A DNA stretch of 64,000 bases, taken from contig JACYFD010000003.1 in NCBI GenBank assembly GCA_014803435.1, positions 572,159 to 636,158 of the forward strand, written 5' to 3'. A model generated the notes under the pieces. It saw only the letters and a list, made by a program, of their open reading frames with translations, searched no databases and had not been told where the DNA came from. This document shows positions 63,940 through 64,000 of the stretch, in pieces; position 1 is the stretch's first letter; every line of letters begins with the position of its first letter. This DNA is from Cellulosimicrobium terreum (lineage in GTDB: Bacteria > Actinomycetota > Actinomycetes > Actinomycetales > Cellulomonadaceae). Made by a program: the position numbers and the translations under genes.

Positions 63940-64000
63940 CGCTCCACGGTATCCCGACGCCGCGCGGCCCGGTCACCCACGGCAGCCGCACTCCGCGAGA
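63940..64000. other. Right window edge, promoter of the metalloprotease gene
   Basis: Apart from the TACCGT hexamer at 63951-63946 (minus strand), nothing recognisable is seen in the last 61 bases. Confidence 0.4.

Overview
The window is a GC-rich (roughly 73% by eye) chromosomal segment of a high-GC actinobacterium. Mycothiol synthesis (mshA), Lsr2, CarD, a SenX3/RegX3-like pair, DUF3263, DUF3180, DUF4032 and bacterial PH-domain genes all point to Actinobacteria. The gene order and the large secreted glycosidases suggest Micrococcales near Cellulosimicrobium, Cellulomonas or Isoptericola; that genus-level placement is inference. No insertion sequence, prophage, CRISPR array or rRNA operon was seen. 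About 55 protein genes and one tRNA are annotated.

Layout. 1-7.3 kb: the 5' part of groL with two CIRCE operators, a secreted GH15-like enzyme, an FAD oxidoreductase, a cold-shock protein, a LytR_C protein, DUF3263, ung and an SGNH hydrolase. 7.3-13.6 kb: a 2067-residue secreted enzyme joining a GH92 alpha-mannosidase to a GH76 endo-alpha-1,6-mannanase, with two discoidin-type binding domains and a C-terminal two-cysteine module. 13.7-24.2 kb: tRNA-Thr, a DsbA-like protein, a Ser/Thr kinase, otsA-otsB (trehalose), an MsiK-type sugar ABC ATPase, a secreted TIM-barrel protein carrying the same C-terminal module as the mannan enzyme, and DUF4032. 24.2-33.8 kb: rlmB, cysS, a PLP aldolase/racemase-like gene facing a sugar-lactone oxidase, a TetR regulator, two lipoproteins and ispF-ispD-carD. 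33.9-41 kb: the phosphate block pstSCAB, regX3-senX3 and phoU, with two PHO-box-like direct repeats. 41-45.5 kb: gpmA, a DDN-like protein, mshA, a lactonase-like gene and lsr2. 45.5-64 kb: a nearly unbroken minus-strand run: lysS, nadC, nadB, panD, panC, DUF2520, two PH-domain proteins, DUF3180, folB-folK, folP, folE, ftsH, hpt, tilS and a zinc metalloprotease. Many of its junctions overlap by 1-8 bases.

How it works together. The phosphate block is a complete sensing, uptake and control set with its own operators. The folate, pantothenate and NAD genes form coupled cofactor operons. The mannan enzyme should attack both the backbone and the branches of alpha-mannan such as yeast wall mannan. 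Its promoter abuts a palindrome like a LacI-family operator, and the TIM-barrel gene has a related palindrome in its leader. The MsiK-type ATPase could energise uptake of the released sugars (inference).

A recurring feature is a -10-like hexamer (TANNNT or NANNNT) ending 6-8 bases before the start codon at some 18 genes, with no ribosome-binding site. This is the layout of leaderless transcripts and was used to choose many starts below.
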